Shown here piece by piece: positions 6,564 through 13,718 of a stretch of DNA of 22,158 nucleotides (position 1 is the first letter of the stretch; the number at the start of each line of letters is the position of its first letter). The notes beneath the pieces are model-generated. The model was given only the letters and a program-made list of their open reading frames with translations. It had not been told where the DNA came from and did not search any database. Source of the DNA: Pseudomonadota bacterium (GTDB lineage Bacteria; Bdellovibrionota; Bacteriovoracia; Bacteriovoracales; Bacteriovoracaceae); contig JAJTIF010000285.1 of NCBI GenBank assembly GCA_021299675.1, positions 1 through 22,158 of the forward strand. The letters are read 5' to 3'. The position numbers and the translations under genes are program-made.

Positions 6564-7527
6564 TGGCTGCTCCGACATTTAAAATATCTGTTCCAAGGTC
6601 AGCCTTAAGGAACCACCCTGGCACAAGTCGACGCAGAAAGGTGACACCAAAGACGGGTCCCACTTTCTGTAACTCGGAGACAATTTGGAGCTCTTGCTGG
6701 TCAACCACTGGATTGCCGGTGGTGCCTGCATCGGTGTCGATCGTCTGTGATCTGAATCCAATGTAGGGCATAAAAAATGTATAGAGAGGCCCTTTGAAAT
6801 TGTACTTCAAGCGACCTGTCACAGTCGTTACTCCCACGACTGCGTTGGCAGCGGGATAGCCTTCAAAGGCGGCGTCTGAGTAGGAGAACTCACCAAACCA
6901 GTTGTCTGCAAACTGATAACCCCAAGTTCCGGTAAACTGATTGGCCCTGGCTCCGCCACCGTTGATGTCTGGGAGGGGGGCATCTAAAAAGCCAACGGCA
7001 AAGGAGACGAGGTTGTCGGGCTTAATGTGACGTTTTGAATCGTCCTCAAGGTCACCGCTGTCATCCACGTCTTTAAGCGAGAAGAGATCTTCTTCTGTTT
7101 TAATTTTAGGCGCTTCTTCGGTAGGCTCTGTTTTCTGTGCGACTTTTTTTCCAAACATGGAATCATCGCCGCGGATAATTTGTACTTCGATGCCTTTTCT
7201 CAAAAGCGTCCATTGAGCGAGAGAATAAATTTTAATAATTTTAATACCGGCCTGACCGTCATGGGTCTTCGCCACTACGGCACGTGCGGCGAGTTGATTG
7301 TTAAGGGCAACAGAAATGAAGTCTCCTTGTCCTATGAGTTGGTTGTTATTGCTCAGAACAAAAATCTTTTTTGACTGCCCAATAACTTTTATTGTCTCAG
7401 TAAAAACACCCTCCTCATCACCTAGGTTAAGGGGGGCTTTGGCATCCTCCACCAGACTTTGCGACCAAGCTGGGAGAGATAGAAAAAGTAAGAGACCAAA
7501 TAAAATTTGAATGTGTTTGCAACCCAT
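6553..7527 (-). CDS. Outer-membrane beta-barrel protein with N-terminal periplasmic domain
   Basis: This 324-residue protein has a signal peptide (ILFGLLLFLSLPAWSQS). A domain of about 100 residues that looks like a small beta-fold follows (TETIKVIGQSKKIFVLS ... LLRKGIEVQIIRGDD). Next come an acidic, low-complexity linker (residues 130-165) and a C-terminal region of alternating strands ending in phenylalanine (LGTDILNVGAAIEF), as expected for a barrel inserted by BAM. The barrel part resembles the outer-membrane domain family common in deltaproteobacteria and Bdellovibrionota. It heads the operon that continues with the LptM-like gene, folK and the acyl-CoA oxidation genes. No strong ribosome binding site is visible before the ATG. 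Its partner or cargo is unknown. Confidence 0.85.
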   Translation of the reverse strand: MGCKHIQILFGLLLFLSLPAWSQSLVEDAKAPLNLGDEEGVFTETIKVIGQSKKIFVLSNNNQLIGQGDFISVALNNQLAARAVVAKTHDGQAGIKIIKIYSLAQWTLLRKGIEVQIIRGDDSMFGKKVAQKTEPTEEAPKIKTEEDLFSLKDVDDSGDLEDDSKRHIKPDNLVSFAVGFLDAPLPDINGGGARANQFTGTWGYQFADNWFGEFSYSDAAFEGYPAANAVVGVTTVTGRLKYNFKGPLYTFFMPYIGFRSQTIDTDAGTTGNPVVDQQELQIVSELQKVGPVFGVTFLRRLVPGWFLKADLGTDILNVGAAIEF

Positions 7528-7649
7528 GAAAATAGCTTATATGACACAAACGCTCTCGTAAACAGAGGAGAGTTTCCTGAGTAAGTGTGTCAAGATTTTC
7601 TGAAAAGATGGGGCTAAGCTAAGCAACTATGAATCTTTCGGGAGTCCAC

Positions 7650-8321
7650 ATGTCAGAGAAAGTCTTTCCCCAGTTGGCCAATGGTCAGCAGCTTTTTGTC
7701 GTCGTTGCTGGAAACATCGGTTGCGGCAAAACCACACTGACTAAAAAGCTCTCTGAGCGACTTGGGTGGAAGCCACACTTTGAATCAGTGAGTGATAACC
7801 CTTACTTGGCGGACTTCTATGGCGATATGGCCCGCTGGGCGTTTCCGCTCCAGATTTATTTTTTAAATAATCGCTTCACCACACATAAGCAAATTGAGAA
7901 CTCGGCAGCTTCATGTGTGCAGGACCGATCAATTTATGAAGATGCCAATATCTTTGCTCGTGCGCTTCATGATCAAGGGACTCTTGATTCAAGAGACTAT
8001 GAGAACTACAAAACTCTCTACAATAGTATGACCACATACCTCAATCCTCCGACTCTTATGATCTTTCTCAAACGGAGTGTTCCGAAGCTCCTAGAGCGGA
8101 TTCAGCTACGTGGGAGAGACTATGAGCAAGCAATTCCTGTCGACTACCTCACTCGCCTTAATCGTTACTACGATGAGTGGTACGATAGCTACGATCTCGG
8201 AAAATCCCTCGTTGTCGATACGGATGAGTTAGATTTTCTTGATAACGAAGAGCACTTCAACCGCTTGATTCAAAAGATCGGTGATTCAATAGATCAAAAA
8301 GATATGTTTTTTACCTTCTAG
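7650..8321 (+). CDS. Deoxynucleoside kinase (dCK/dGK/dNK family)
   Basis: Enzymes of this family phosphorylate deoxynucleosides at the 5' position in the salvage of DNA precursors. The 223-residue protein has a Walker A loop GNIGCGKTT at residues 21-29, the substrate-side glutamate in HFESVSDNPY, the DRS motif in QDRSIYEDANIFA, and the arginine-rich lid RGRDYEQ. Length fits bacterial members. An ATG at 7629 would add seven residues, but GGGAG at 7640-7644 is five bases from the ATG at 7650, so 7650 is chosen. It diverges from the outer-membrane protein gene at 7527. Preference for dA, dG, dC or dT cannot be read. A salvage role would suit a bacterium feeding on nucleic acids of other cells. 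Confidence 0.93.
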   Translation: MSEKVFPQLANGQQLFVVVAGNIGCGKTTLTKKLSERLGWKPHFESVSDNPYLADFYGDMARWAFPLQIYFLNNRFTTHKQIENSAASCVQDRSIYEDANIFARALHDQGTLDSRDYENYKTLYNSMTTYLNPPTLMIFLKRSVPKLLERIQLRGRDYEQAIPVDYLTRLNRYYDEWYDSYDLGKSLVVDTDELDFLDNEEHFNRLIQKIGDSIDQKDMFFTF

Positions 8322-8336
8322 GCAAATTACGTATTT

Positions 8337-8365
8337 TTGCTGATTTTTTGAAACAGCGCTATAAT
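8337..8365 (+). promoter_or_regulatory. Sigma-70-type promoter for the LysM lipoprotein gene
   Basis: A perfect TATAAT lies at 8360-8365, with TTGCTG at 8337-8342 exactly 17 bases upstream. The -10 is strong and the -35 matches three of six bases. Transcription would start near 8372, about 30 bases before the ATG at 8403. Confidence 0.6.
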
Positions 8366-8402
8366 CAACATAATTCTTTTAGTTCTCATCAAGGGAGTGA
8401 TG

Positions 8403-9071
8403 ATGTCGAAAATAGCATGGATGCTTATAGTTCTTGTTTTAGCGGCTTCCTGTTCAGGCTCTAAAACCTCAACCGTCGCACAAACAGAAACACCTCAAAT
8501 TGATCTCTCTGGCTCAGATGATTTTAAGGACGTCGAAGATCCATTGGCAGAGGTCTCTGAGGCGGAGGAAGCCACCACAGAGTCTGACAGCAGTCTTTTA
8601 TCTCTTGATGCCGGTGAAGCAACCGACACTGGTGCAGCTCCAGAGATCACGACTGGATCAGTGGAAAAAGTCCGTCCCGAGATTGGGAAATATGTGGTGC
8701 AAAAAAATGAGACTCTCATGATGATCGCCTTTAAGCTTTACGGCGATTACTCAAAGTGGCGCCGACTCGCCAAGATGAATAAGAAGCACATTAAAAATGG
8801 AATCGTGATGGCCGGCAGAACGATCAGGTATCGCAAGCCCTCTCTGGAATTCAACTGGCAGCCCCAGGGGAACCCTTATCTCATCAAGACTGGAGATACG
8901 CTTGGGAAGATCTCAAATGACGTCTACGGATCTCAGAAGAAGTGGAGAAGCATCTGGGACAACAATCGTCCCATGATCAAGGACCCCAATAGAATTTTTG
9001 CGGGTTTCACAATCTACTACCAAGAACTGGGCTCTCTGGCCGCTACTCCGAATAGTAAGCTCGAGCTTTAA
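8403..9071 (+). CDS. Lipoprotein with two LysM domains
   Basis: The 222-residue product begins MSKIAWMLIVLVLAASC, a lipoprotein signal with Cys17 as the lipidated residue. An acidic, Ser/Thr/Glu-rich linker reaches about residue 85. Two LysM repeats follow, at about 97-144 (KYVVQKNETLMMIAFKLYGD) and 158-206 (PYLIKTGDTLGKISNDVYGS). LysM binds N-acetylglucosamine-containing glycan, so this protein should hold peptidoglycan from the membrane side; no enzymatic domain is present. Three start codons in a row (GTG 8397, ATG 8400, ATG 8403) follow AAGGGAG at 8391-8397; 8403 gives the best spacing. It leads a run of envelope and cell-wall genes. Confidence 0.9.
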   Translation: MSKIAWMLIVLVLAASCSGSKTSTVAQTETPQIDLSGSDDFKDVEDPLAEVSEAEEATTESDSSLLSLDAGEATDTGAAPEITTGSVEKVRPEIGKYVVQKNETLMMIAFKLYGDYSKWRRLAKMNKKHIKNGIVMAGRTIRYRKPSLEFNWQPQGNPYLIKTGDTLGKISNDVYGSQKKWRSIWDNNRPMIKDPNRIFAGFTIYYQELGSLAATPNSKLEL

Positions 9072-9076
9072 TCCTA

Positions 9077-9098
9077 GTGGGGGCTCATCGGCCCCCAC
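9077..9098 (+). terminator. GC-rich intercistronic hairpin
   Basis: GTGGGGGC (9077-9084) pairs perfectly with GCCCCCAC (9091-9098) around a six-base loop, six bases after the LysM gene stop and nine before the next ATG. There is no T-run, so complete termination is doubtful. It could lower read-through or protect the upstream message. Confidence 0.4.
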
Positions 9099-9107
9099 GG
9101 CATACTT

Positions 9108-9902
9108 ATGAAGTTCACAGCATTCTTTCTTATCTCATTCATATGCTCCTGTTCCCAGGTCAGCATTCCATACTTGGGTAAGCAGAAACCGCAGATCGAA
9201 ATGCCAGCCGATTGGACTGACTTATCTGACCAGGATCACCTGGCTCACCTCTCGTCATTTGAAAAAATGTATCTGGGTACAGAGGGGGTTGAGCAAATGC
9301 CGCTCAAGTCTCAGGAGCAGGAGTACGTTAATAACCTGATCTATGACATCTATCATAACAATGAACTATTTTTCAAAACCTCAAACTCCCCGCGGATTCA
9401 TGTCATAAGAAACGATATCCCCTTTCATTTCTCTCTTCCTGGCTCCTCAATTTTCCTTTCGACCGGGTTGATCAATAAGTACATTAAGCACGAAGGCATT
9501 TTGGCGGCGATCATTTGCTACGAGATGATTCGCATCGACAAGAGCATTTATAATAAGAACGTAATCGTACCGATCGGATTCATGACCCTTGAGAGAATTC
9601 TAGGACTAAATCGCATCGTCACTGATAAAAAAATTGAAGTCCACAAGTGGGCTTACTATCTCATGCGACGGGCGGGCTATGAGGGTGAATACTATTTGCA
9701 ATGGCTCCAGACCATTAACAGAAATACAGCAGACTTCTTAACACTGATTGGTGACGCGGCTTCAATATCTCAAGAAGAAGCAATGTTTAAAGCATTCGTC
9801 ATCCGACGCTCGAAAGTCGAAGACGAAAGAACCATCGCGAGGAAAGAGTCCTCGAAAAATTTTTATGCCTTTTTATTTTCAGTCAAGGATAGAAACATAT
9901 GA
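9108..9902 (+). CDS. Lipoprotein resembling M48 metallopeptidase with degenerate zinc site
   Basis: The 264-residue product has a short lipoprotein-type signal (LISFICSC, Cys15). Residues 95-145 follow M48 (BepA/LoiP-like) peptidases closely: IPFHFSLPGSSIFLSTGL matches the usual segment before the active site, and GILAAIICYEMIRID aligns with the LAAVLAHExxHxxxxH helix. Here HExxH reads Y138-E139-M-I-R142, so both zinc histidines are lost and only the glutamate remains. E177 stands where the third ligand is expected, but the following Ala-Asp is Lys-Trp. LMRRAGYEGEYYLQWL matches the usual post-site helix. It is therefore probably a non-catalytic M48 homologue in the periplasm. Its end overlaps the amgK-like start (ATATGA), so it is coupled to cell-wall sugar recycling genes. 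Confidence 0.8.
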   Translation: MKFTAFFLISFICSCSQVSIPYLGKQKPQIEMPADWTDLSDQDHLAHLSSFEKMYLGTEGVEQMPLKSQEQEYVNNLIYDIYHNNELFFKTSNSPRIHVIRNDIPFHFSLPGSSIFLSTGLINKYIKHEGILAAIICYEMIRIDKSIYNKNVIVPIGFMTLERILGLNRIVTDKKIEVHKWAYYLMRRAGYEGEYYLQWLQTINRNTADFLTLIGDAASISQEEAMFKAFVIRRSKVEDERTIARKESSKNFYAFLFSVKDRNI

Positions 9903-10930
9903 AACCAGAACAAGCTGAGAGCTTCTTCATCCAGGAGCTTTTTACCCAATCCCAGCAACGTGGTCATGCCACCGGAGAAACTCTCGAACTGGTGGATAAA
10001 CTCACAGGAGATGCTTCCACTCGTCGTTACTATCGATTGTTTACCAATAAAACATCCTATGTGGTTTGCCTCGATAACCCACAAGAAGACATCAGTTTGC
10101 CGCATCCATTCGTGAGCAAGCAGCAGTTCCTGGAAAGTAATGGTCTTCGCGTGACTCGTGTCCTCGATTCTCAGTTAAACAAAGGATACATCCTCGAAGA
10201 GGATCTGGGTGACATGACACTGCTTTCGTTTTTGACCAATCTCAAAGACGTGAAAGAAGAGTACGTGACTTATGAAAAGATCATCAAGCAGCTCATTCAG
10301 ATGCATAAGCTCGATGAGGTGAGGACTAAAAATTCAGGACTCTTCGACTTAAGGTTTGATCACGAAAAGCTCATGCAAGAAATGGATTTTACCTTTAAGT
10401 TTTTCTTCGACCGCTATCTAAAGGTTGTGGCGCCAGATAAGGAAATGATCTTACGAGAGGAGCTGTCGGCAATTTGTCATCGTATAGCTAACCAGCCGAT
10501 GGTGCCCACCCACAGAGACTTCCATTCCCGGAATATCATGGTTAAAGATGGTGAGATGGTCATCATCGATTTTCAGGATGCTCGGATGGGACTCCCTCAA
10601 TATGACCTCGTGTCTATTTTGGATGACTGCTACTATGACCTGGTAGAGGATAATCGTGAAAAACTTAAAAAATTATACTTCGAAATGCTCCCGGCTAGTG
10701 CGCATGGGCAAGGCACTTATGCCGAGTTCTGTGATTTCTATGACGACATGCTGATTCAGCGTGTGTTCAAGGCCGTGGGAAGTTTCTCCTACATCTATGC
10801 GACCAGACAAGACCTCCGCTATCTAAAGTACATTGGATTCGGTATGGAAAAAATTAGAAAAACACTTATGCATAATCCAAGATATGAAACCCTGAGAAAG
10901 AATCTCTTCGGCATCTACTATGCGAGCTAA
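9899..10930 (+). CDS. amgK: AmgK-like N-acetylmuramate/N-acetylglucosamine anomeric kinase
   Basis: AmgK phosphorylates the anomeric carbon of MurNAc or GlcNAc released in peptidoglycan turnover, feeding MurU and bypassing de novo UDP-MurNAc synthesis. The 343-residue protein belongs to the aminoglycoside-phosphotransferase fold. It shows GDASTRRYYR near residue 38, the catalytic loop THRDFHSRNIM (H205, D207) and the metal-binding D224 in IIDFQDARMG, followed by YDLVSILDDCYYDL as in known AmgK. AAGGAT lies before the ATG at 9899. Its start overlaps the previous gene by four bases and its end overlaps the murU-like gene by 11. The adjacency of kinase and uridylyltransferase, as in Pseudomonas, strengthens the call. 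Confidence 0.88.
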   Translation: MKPEQAESFFIQELFTQSQQRGHATGETLELVDKLTGDASTRRYYRLFTNKTSYVVCLDNPQEDISLPHPFVSKQQFLESNGLRVTRVLDSQLNKGYILEEDLGDMTLLSFLTNLKDVKEEYVTYEKIIKQLIQMHKLDEVRTKNSGLFDLRFDHEKLMQEMDFTFKFFFDRYLKVVAPDKEMILREELSAICHRIANQPMVPTHRDFHSRNIMVKDGEMVIIDFQDARMGLPQYDLVSILDDCYYDLVEDNREKLKKLYFEMLPASAHGQGTYAEFCDFYDDMLIQRVFKAVGSFSYIYATRQDLRYLKYIGFGMEKIRKTLMHNPRYETLRKNLFGIYYAS

Positions 10931-11870
10931 TGATCACTGTCTCATACTGGCGGCTGGATTTGGCACAAGAATGGGCGAGATCGGTAAGGTCCTGCCGAAA
11001 GTCATGTGGCCCGTGTTTCACAAATCATTGTTAGAAACGCAGGTGCTTTTTGCGCGCTCACTCGGTTACGAGAAGATCTACATCAATGTCCATCACCAGG
11101 CTTCCACGATTTTAGAAATGACTCAGGGGAATGCTAATTTTAAGAATATTGTCTGGCTTAAGGAGTTCCCTGAAATTTTGGATATCGGGGGTGGGATTCA
11201 TAATCTCGCAAGTCAGCCCGAGGTCAACTACACTGGTCGATTACTTGTGTTAAACGCAGACCAAGTTTTGTGGTTCACGAAAGCCAACCTTGATGAGTGG
11301 ATAAAAGCGCTCGATGGGAATGATGGAGTCCTGCTTTCACTTTTGGTTCACTCACAGCAGGGATACAACCAGCTCGTTACGGAGCGGGGGCTGCTTAAAA
11401 GCATTAAGCCCAACAAGGAAATTCATCCCGCGCAGGAGATCTTAACCTATTCTGGAAATGCGATCATCAATCTTTCAACCCTAAAGCCTCAGGCGGGGAG
11501 TTCGAAATTTTTTGATAGTGTGTGCCCCTTTGATCGAAAAAATGTCTGCATCAACGTCAGTGGTCATCCGTACTGGGATTTCGGTACCAAGGAGCGCTAC
11601 TTCGAAAGTTTAAAGCGCATCATCCGGGAGAGAGATAAAGGTGATCTGAGAGAGTTCTATGACTTCCTGAAAGGCTCTCATATTTTTAATGCTGACCTGG
11701 CAGACCCTCAAAAGATTTCCTACAACTCACATTGCGCTCAGGGCATCAACCTCACATCAGGGTCAAAGGAGAGGGTTAATAATCGTGGAGTCTTGATTTC
11801 AGGGCAGGGCCTAGATTCTTCTGAAAAGCCTTCTATTCGCTACAATGAGATCGTGGATTACTTGAACTGA
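10920..11870 (+). CDS. murU: MurU-like nucleotidyltransferase (MurNAc-1-P uridylyltransferase) with C-terminal extension
   Basis: MurU transfers UMP from UTP to MurNAc-1-phosphate, giving UDP-MurNAc. The N-terminal domain has the nucleotidyltransferase signature LAAGFGTRMGEIGKVLPK (residues 10-27), and LNADQVL near residue 120 provides a metal-binding aspartate. Position after amgK with an 11-base overlap supports the pathway. The usual MurU has about 220-230 residues; this one has 316, the extra 90 following ERYFESLKRIIRERDKG. The extension includes INLTSGS and GVLISGQGL, which look like turns of a left-handed beta-helix seen in other sugar-nucleotidyltransferases. An alternative is a GlmU/hexose-1-phosphate-type enzyme of different substrate. 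Its 3' end overlaps the antisense ferredoxin gene by 13 bases. Confidence 0.85.
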   Translation: MRANDHCLILAAGFGTRMGEIGKVLPKVMWPVFHKSLLETQVLFARSLGYEKIYINVHHQASTILEMTQGNANFKNIVWLKEFPEILDIGGGIHNLASQPEVNYTGRLLVLNADQVLWFTKANLDEWIKALDGNDGVLLSLLVHSQQGYNQLVTERGLLKSIKPNKEIHPAQEILTYSGNAIINLSTLKPQAGSSKFFDSVCPFDRKNVCINVSGHPYWDFGTKERYFESLKRIIRERDKGDLREFYDFLKGSHIFNADLADPQKISYNSHCAQGINLTSGSKERVNNRGVLISGQGLDSSEKPSIRYNEIVDYLN

Positions 11871-12052
11871 ATGGGATCGTTGACTGTTTTAATGCAGTCG
11901 ATGGGGCATACTTCCTGACAAAGACCACACAGGGTGCAGCTCCAGTTCTCGATGTAGTACTCTTTACCGTTAGTGATCACGGCTTTTTCTGGACACACAG
12001 CGCGACAATTGTCACAGGCAATACATACGGAAGTGATTTCAAGATGTTTCAT
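11858..12052 (-). CDS. Small 2[4Fe-4S] ferredoxin
   Basis: The 64-residue protein has two complete cluster motifs: C10-x2-C13-x2-C16-x3-C20-P and C39-x2-C42-x2-C45-x3-C49-P. This is the classical bacterial-type ferredoxin, a cytosolic low-potential electron carrier. No dedicated partner enzyme is next to it; the ETF genes are 6 kb away and the BFD-type protein 2.5 kb away. It is read against its neighbours: its end overlaps the end of the murU-like gene by 13 bases, and its start is only 22 bases from the divergent gene at 12075. Its promoter must therefore overlap the start of that gene. No convincing ribosome binding site is seen. Confidence 0.92.
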   Translation of the reverse strand: MKHLEITSVCIACDNCRAVCPEKAVITNGKEYYIENWSCTLCGLCQEVCPIDCIKTVNDPIQFK

Positions 12053-12074
12053 TTTAAGTTAGGATAAGAGAGAT

Positions 12075-12803
12075 ATGAATAATTTGAAAGTGTGGACATT
12101 TCATCCCGTCTCCAGAAACAGCATTTTTTATGTGTTGCTATCACTGTTTTTTTTGGTCCTACAGAAGTCAGTGCAAGCGAATCTCCCTTTCCTCAACCAG
12201 GTGTTTCTGAAGAAAGTTCTCATGGACGAGTGGTTTGTCTTCCTCTCGAGTCTCCCGGCCCTATGGTTACTACTTCGTCATCGCTTGGTGGGGAAGTATG
12301 CGTTTGCACTCTTTGGCTCGCTCATCGTATTCAGAAGCCTCGAGTCCCTGGTGCTTAATTTTAATAAAGTTATCATGGTCATTTTGTTCATCCAGATCTG
12401 TCTTTCCTATTTGTTTTATCAGCTGATTTCATGGACATTTTCTCGCTCGATTTTTAATTCTAATTATCCTATCGATCAGCTCAACCAACCGATGTCACTG
12501 AAGATCCCGGTTCGGCTCGTCTGCGCTGACCGCACCTATGAGGGGCACCTCACGAACTGGGATAAGTACGGTGTCTTTGTTCACTTAAGCGAACCTTGGA
12601 GTGGAAAGAGAAGCGATGTGAAGCTTGAGATCATCTTCCGGGGCCATGAGTTTGGGTGTGTGGGGAAAGTTGTGACCGCTACTTGGGATCACCATGGAAT
12701 AGGGTTAGAATGGAAAGAGAAGAAGAAAACGGGGCATTTGTCGTGGGACGCACTCATCGAATTATTCGAAGACTTTGGCTGGGATCCCCAATTACTGAGG
12801 TAG
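12075..12803 (+). CDS. Multi-pass membrane protein with C-terminal PilZ-like domain
   Basis: Residues 15-122 hold about four hydrophobic segments (starting near 17, 52, 76 and 99). Residues 140-225 look like a PilZ beta-barrel: KIPVRLVCADRTYEGHLTNW, then YGVFVHLSEPW, then VGKVVTATWDHHGIGLEW. PilZ domains bind cyclic di-GMP through an R-x3-R and a [D/N]-x-S-x2-G motif. Here the second motif reads N161-W-D163-K-Y-G166, with Asp in place of Ser, and the arginines (R147, R153) are six apart. Binding is therefore uncertain. The gene starts a unit with the lipoprotein at 12808, four bases beyond its stop. AAGAGAG is a plausible ribosome binding site. Confidence 0.75.
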   Translation: MNNLKVWTFHPVSRNSIFYVLLSLFFLVLQKSVQANLPFLNQVFLKKVLMDEWFVFLSSLPALWLLLRHRLVGKYAFALFGSLIVFRSLESLVLNFNKVIMVILFIQICLSYLFYQLISWTFSRSIFNSNYPIDQLNQPMSLKIPVRLVCADRTYEGHLTNWDKYGVFVHLSEPWSGKRSDVKLEIIFRGHEFGCVGKVVTATWDHHGIGLEWKEKKKTGHLSWDALIELFEDFGWDPQLLR

Positions 12804-12807
12804 GAAA

Positions 12808-13242
12808 ATGAAGGCTCTTTTCGTATTGGTTTTACTTGCTGGCTGTTTCAGCACCTCAGATTCTCCCGAGGCTGCGATCATAGATTTCGTTAACGCTCGC
12901 CTTGATAAGGTGGTTTCAAGGTCTGATGTTTTAGAGCGGACTACTGGCAAAATGAAGCTCTCGCTTGAGAGCATGACTGATGAAGAGTTTGCCACTTATG
13001 CGAATCTTAAAGACTTCAAAAAAGAGTCACTGAAAATCATTTCCAAATCTTGCCAAGATAAGAAGTGCTATGTGACCTATTCGGTCGGGTATAAACAAGT
13101 CAAAGCCTCCAAAACAGGTTGGATGTCAGAGATTAAGAAAATCGCTGAAGTCCTCCGGGTCGAGGGCAAGTGGTTGATCTCTGATGTCACGAATATTAAA
13201 ACTTACCACGAAACCGGTGAACCCATAGAGGTCACGCCCTAG
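12808..13242 (+). CDS. Small orphan lipoprotein
   Basis: The 144-residue product starts MKALFVLVLLAGCF, a clear lipoprotein signal with Cys13. The rest is a mixed helix-strand domain (SPEAAIIDFVNARL ... KCYVTYSVGYKQV ... VLRVEGKWLISDV) whose shape recalls the NTF2-like/DUF4878 lipoprotein group, in which a helix is followed by a curved sheet. Two cysteines (in SCQDKKCYV) could form a disulfide. No function is assigned. The start is supported by AGG-AGG-like bases overlapping the stop of the PilZ-like gene, which suggests coupled expression. Confidence 0.85.
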   Translation: MKALFVLVLLAGCFSTSDSPEAAIIDFVNARLDKVVSRSDVLERTTGKMKLSLESMTDEEFATYANLKDFKKESLKIISKSCQDKKCYVTYSVGYKQVKASKTGWMSEIKKIAEVLRVEGKWLISDVTNIKTYHETGEPIEVTP

Positions 13243-13243
13243 G

Positions 13244-13257
13244 TTAAGAATTCTTAA
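13244..13257. repeat. 14-bp perfect palindrome in the intergenic gap
   Basis: TTAAGAATTCTTAA reads the same on both strands and lies directly after the lipoprotein stop and 30 bases before the next ATG. A second small inverted repeat, ATCCT-6-AGGAT, follows at 13259-13274. Either could be an operator for the gene at 13287; this is inference. Confidence 0.35.
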
Positions 13258-13286
13258 AATCCTGACGATAGGATCTTGAGGTATCT

Positions 13287-13688
13287 ATGTCTCAAGATGA
13301 TATTATTTCTAAATTGATGGACGAAACATTCGAGGAGCGTGGGAAAGCCACACGCCTCGTCACGAATCCTGATTCTGATTTCAACATCATGACACAAATT
13401 TCACGCCTGCCTGTAACATCACTGCGCGGTCATGTGGCGGCTGATGGTATTTATGAGTTTGCTATTCAGGGCCAGGTTTTGCATGCACCTCTCGATCATA
13501 TTAGCTCAAAGCACTCAGCCTCTCTGCTTGGTGTGATTGCTAAAGTGTTAGGTGAGGATTTTGACCGCATAACTTTGGTGAACTCTGCGGCCTATGTATG
13601 GGTTTTTGTCTGGAGTTCCGCAGAACAAGTTGAAGAACAGGATATCCAAAAGATATTTTCACCGCAGCGTTCAGCTAAAGCGGCATAA
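13287..13688 (+). CDS. Uncharacterised cytosolic protein, 133 residues
   Basis: Not recognised. It has no signal peptide or membrane segment. The N terminus is acidic and probably helical (MSQDDIISKLMDETFEERGK). The middle has strand-like stretches (TSLRGHVAADGIYEFAIQGQ, YVWVFVWSS) around a helix (SASLLGVIAKVLGEDF), suggesting a compact alpha/beta fold. The ATG is supported by GAGG at 13278-13281. It stands alone between a palindromic gap and a strong terminator. Confidence 0.8.
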   Translation: MSQDDIISKLMDETFEERGKATRLVTNPDSDFNIMTQISRLPVTSLRGHVAADGIYEFAIQGQVLHAPLDHISSKHSASLLGVIAKVLGEDFDRITLVNSAAYVWVFVWSSAEQVEEQDIQKIFSPQRSAKAA

Positions 13689-13718
13689 AAAAAGCCTCCT
13701 TTCGGAGGCTTTTTTATT
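13688..13718. terminator. Bidirectional rho-independent terminator
   Basis: AAAAAAGCCTCC (13688-13699) pairs with GGAGGCTTTTTT (13704-13715) around a TTTC loop. The A-run and T-run make it efficient in both directions. It begins on the last base of the upstream stop codon and ends against the stop of the convergent TIM-barrel gene. Confidence 0.92.

Noticed and set aside
7588..7593. TTGACA on the minus strand as -35 box for the outer-membrane protein operon
   Set aside because: The base composition 17 bases downstream (CTCCTC) gives no -10 element, so no promoter was called there.
12092..12426. Overlapping plus-strand frames inside the PilZ-like gene
   Set aside because: They lie in other frames of a gene with coherent membrane helices and a domain; their translations have no domain pattern.
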